From positions 124,001 through 188,000 of the forward strand of contig NZ_VHIM01000006.1 of NCBI RefSeq assembly GCF_006494655.1: a stretch of 64,000 nt of DNA. The letters are read 5' to 3'. The notes beneath the pieces were generated by a model. It made no database searches, was not told where the DNA came from, and was given only the letters and a program-made list of their open reading frames with translations. Below are positions 63,617 through 64,000 of this stretch, one piece after another. The stretch's first letter is position 1. Each line of letters begins with the position of its first letter. The translations under genes were made by a program, and so were the position numbers. Origin of the DNA: Arthrobacter agilis. GTDB taxonomy: Bacteria > Actinomycetota > Actinomycetes > Actinomycetales > Micrococcaceae.

Positions 63617-64000
63617 CACATCCGCTCCGGTGCGGACACGCCGAGCAGGTCGAGCCCGTTCGCCAGGACCTGCTGCGTCGCGTTGTTCAGCCACAGGCGT
63701 GAGCGGTGGACGTCCTCGACCGGTGCGCCACCGAGCGGCGAGACGCGGCACGCGTCGTACCAGCGGTGGTAGGTACCCGCGATGACCTCGAGGTGGCGCG
63801 CCACGCGATGGGGCTCACGGAATGTCGCCGCCTGCGCGACGACGCCGGGGAACTGGCCGAGGGCAGCCAGCAGCTCACCCTCCGTGGGGTGGCTCAGCGA
63901 CGCCGCGTCGAAGCTGCCGGTGTCCACACCCGCCGAGACGGCGTTGCGCGCGACGGCGTGGGTCCGTGCATGGGCGTACTGCACGTAGAACACCGGGTTC
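63616..64000 (-). CDS. argS: Arginyl-tRNA synthetase, C-terminal part (N-terminus beyond the window)
   Basis: The frame runs in from the right edge; about 127 C-terminal residues are visible. [16 protein letters not shown] is the class I ArgRS block ahead of the anticodon-binding domain, and the end [27 protein letters not shown] is typical. The stop codon shares one base with the lysA start (TGATG), the argS-lysA coupling common in actinobacteria. Confidence 0.96.
   Translation of the reverse strand, partial: NPVFYVQYAHARTHAVARNAVSAGVDTGSFDAASLSHPTEGELLAALGQFPGVVAQAATFREPHRVARHLEVIAGTYHRWYDACRVSPLGGAPVEDVHRSRLWLNNATQQVLANGLDLLGVSAPERM

Overview
The window is 64 kb of high-GC (roughly two-thirds G+C by eye), densely coding chromosome from an actinobacterium. 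Gene content and order suggest an Arthrobacter-like member of the Micrococcaceae. Pointers are NucS/EndoMS mismatch repair, Rho with a very large Arg/Asn/Gly/Asp-rich insert, DUF2017-ClpS, DUF2550 behind the ATP synthase operon, DUF3039, and GTG/TTG starts with 4-bp ATGA/GTGA overlaps. From memory, several blocks match the M. tuberculosis order: argS-lysA-hom-thrC-thrB-rho-prfA-prmC-tsaC-wecA-atp-DUF2550, nucS, and pncB/clpS-DUF2017-murI-MBL-rph-rdgB. No tRNA, rRNA, insertion sequence, phage gene or CRISPR array was seen.

Layout. 1-2200: NAD synthesis gene nadA (cut by the left edge) and its regulator nrtR, with a palindromic NrtR box over the nrtR promoter. 2200-16550: hydrolase, Ser/Thr kinase, MFS transporter, SbcCD nuclease, aquaporin, a DraG-like protein with an eroded active site, a dehydrogenase, an exonuclease-BRCT protein, HAD, GNAT and DedA proteins. 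16670-22900: rdgB, rph, MBL phosphodiesterase, murI, DUF2017, clpS on the minus strand, divergent from NAD-salvage genes pncB-pncA. 22980-35550: helicase coupled to an MFS transporter, DUF3039, an ABC exporter, an old yellow enzyme, a CnoX-like thioredoxin/TPR protein, a large membrane protein, an AI-2E family protein and a hydrolase. 35700-38630: a zinc-ribbon protein divergent from nucS, then nagA and DUF2550. 38630-46800: the complete F1Fo ATP synthase operon. 46800-53750: wecA, a CapD/FlaA1-type dehydratase, two family-2 glycosyltransferases and an epimerase, interleaved with tsaC and prmC. 53740-64000: prmC, prfA, rho, thrB, thrC, hom, lysA and argS (cut by the right edge).

How it fits together. 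The NAD theme recurs: de novo synthesis with a sensor-regulator, salvage genes pncB-pncA, and a DraG-type protein. The threonine/lysine genes form a tight, overlapping unit with argS. The glycan genes sit inside an otherwise conserved backbone and look like the most lineage-specific part of the window. The strongest global sequence signal is promoter architecture. About fifteen genes have a TAnnnT hexamer 5-7 nt upstream of the start codon and usually no usable Shine-Dalgarno, the signature of leaderless transcripts; this also fixes several uncertain starts. I found no clear new defence or mobile system. The best leads are the NrtR box, the leaderless architecture, the DraG-like probable pseudoenzyme, the zinc-ribbon/nucS pair and the interleaved glycan cluster.
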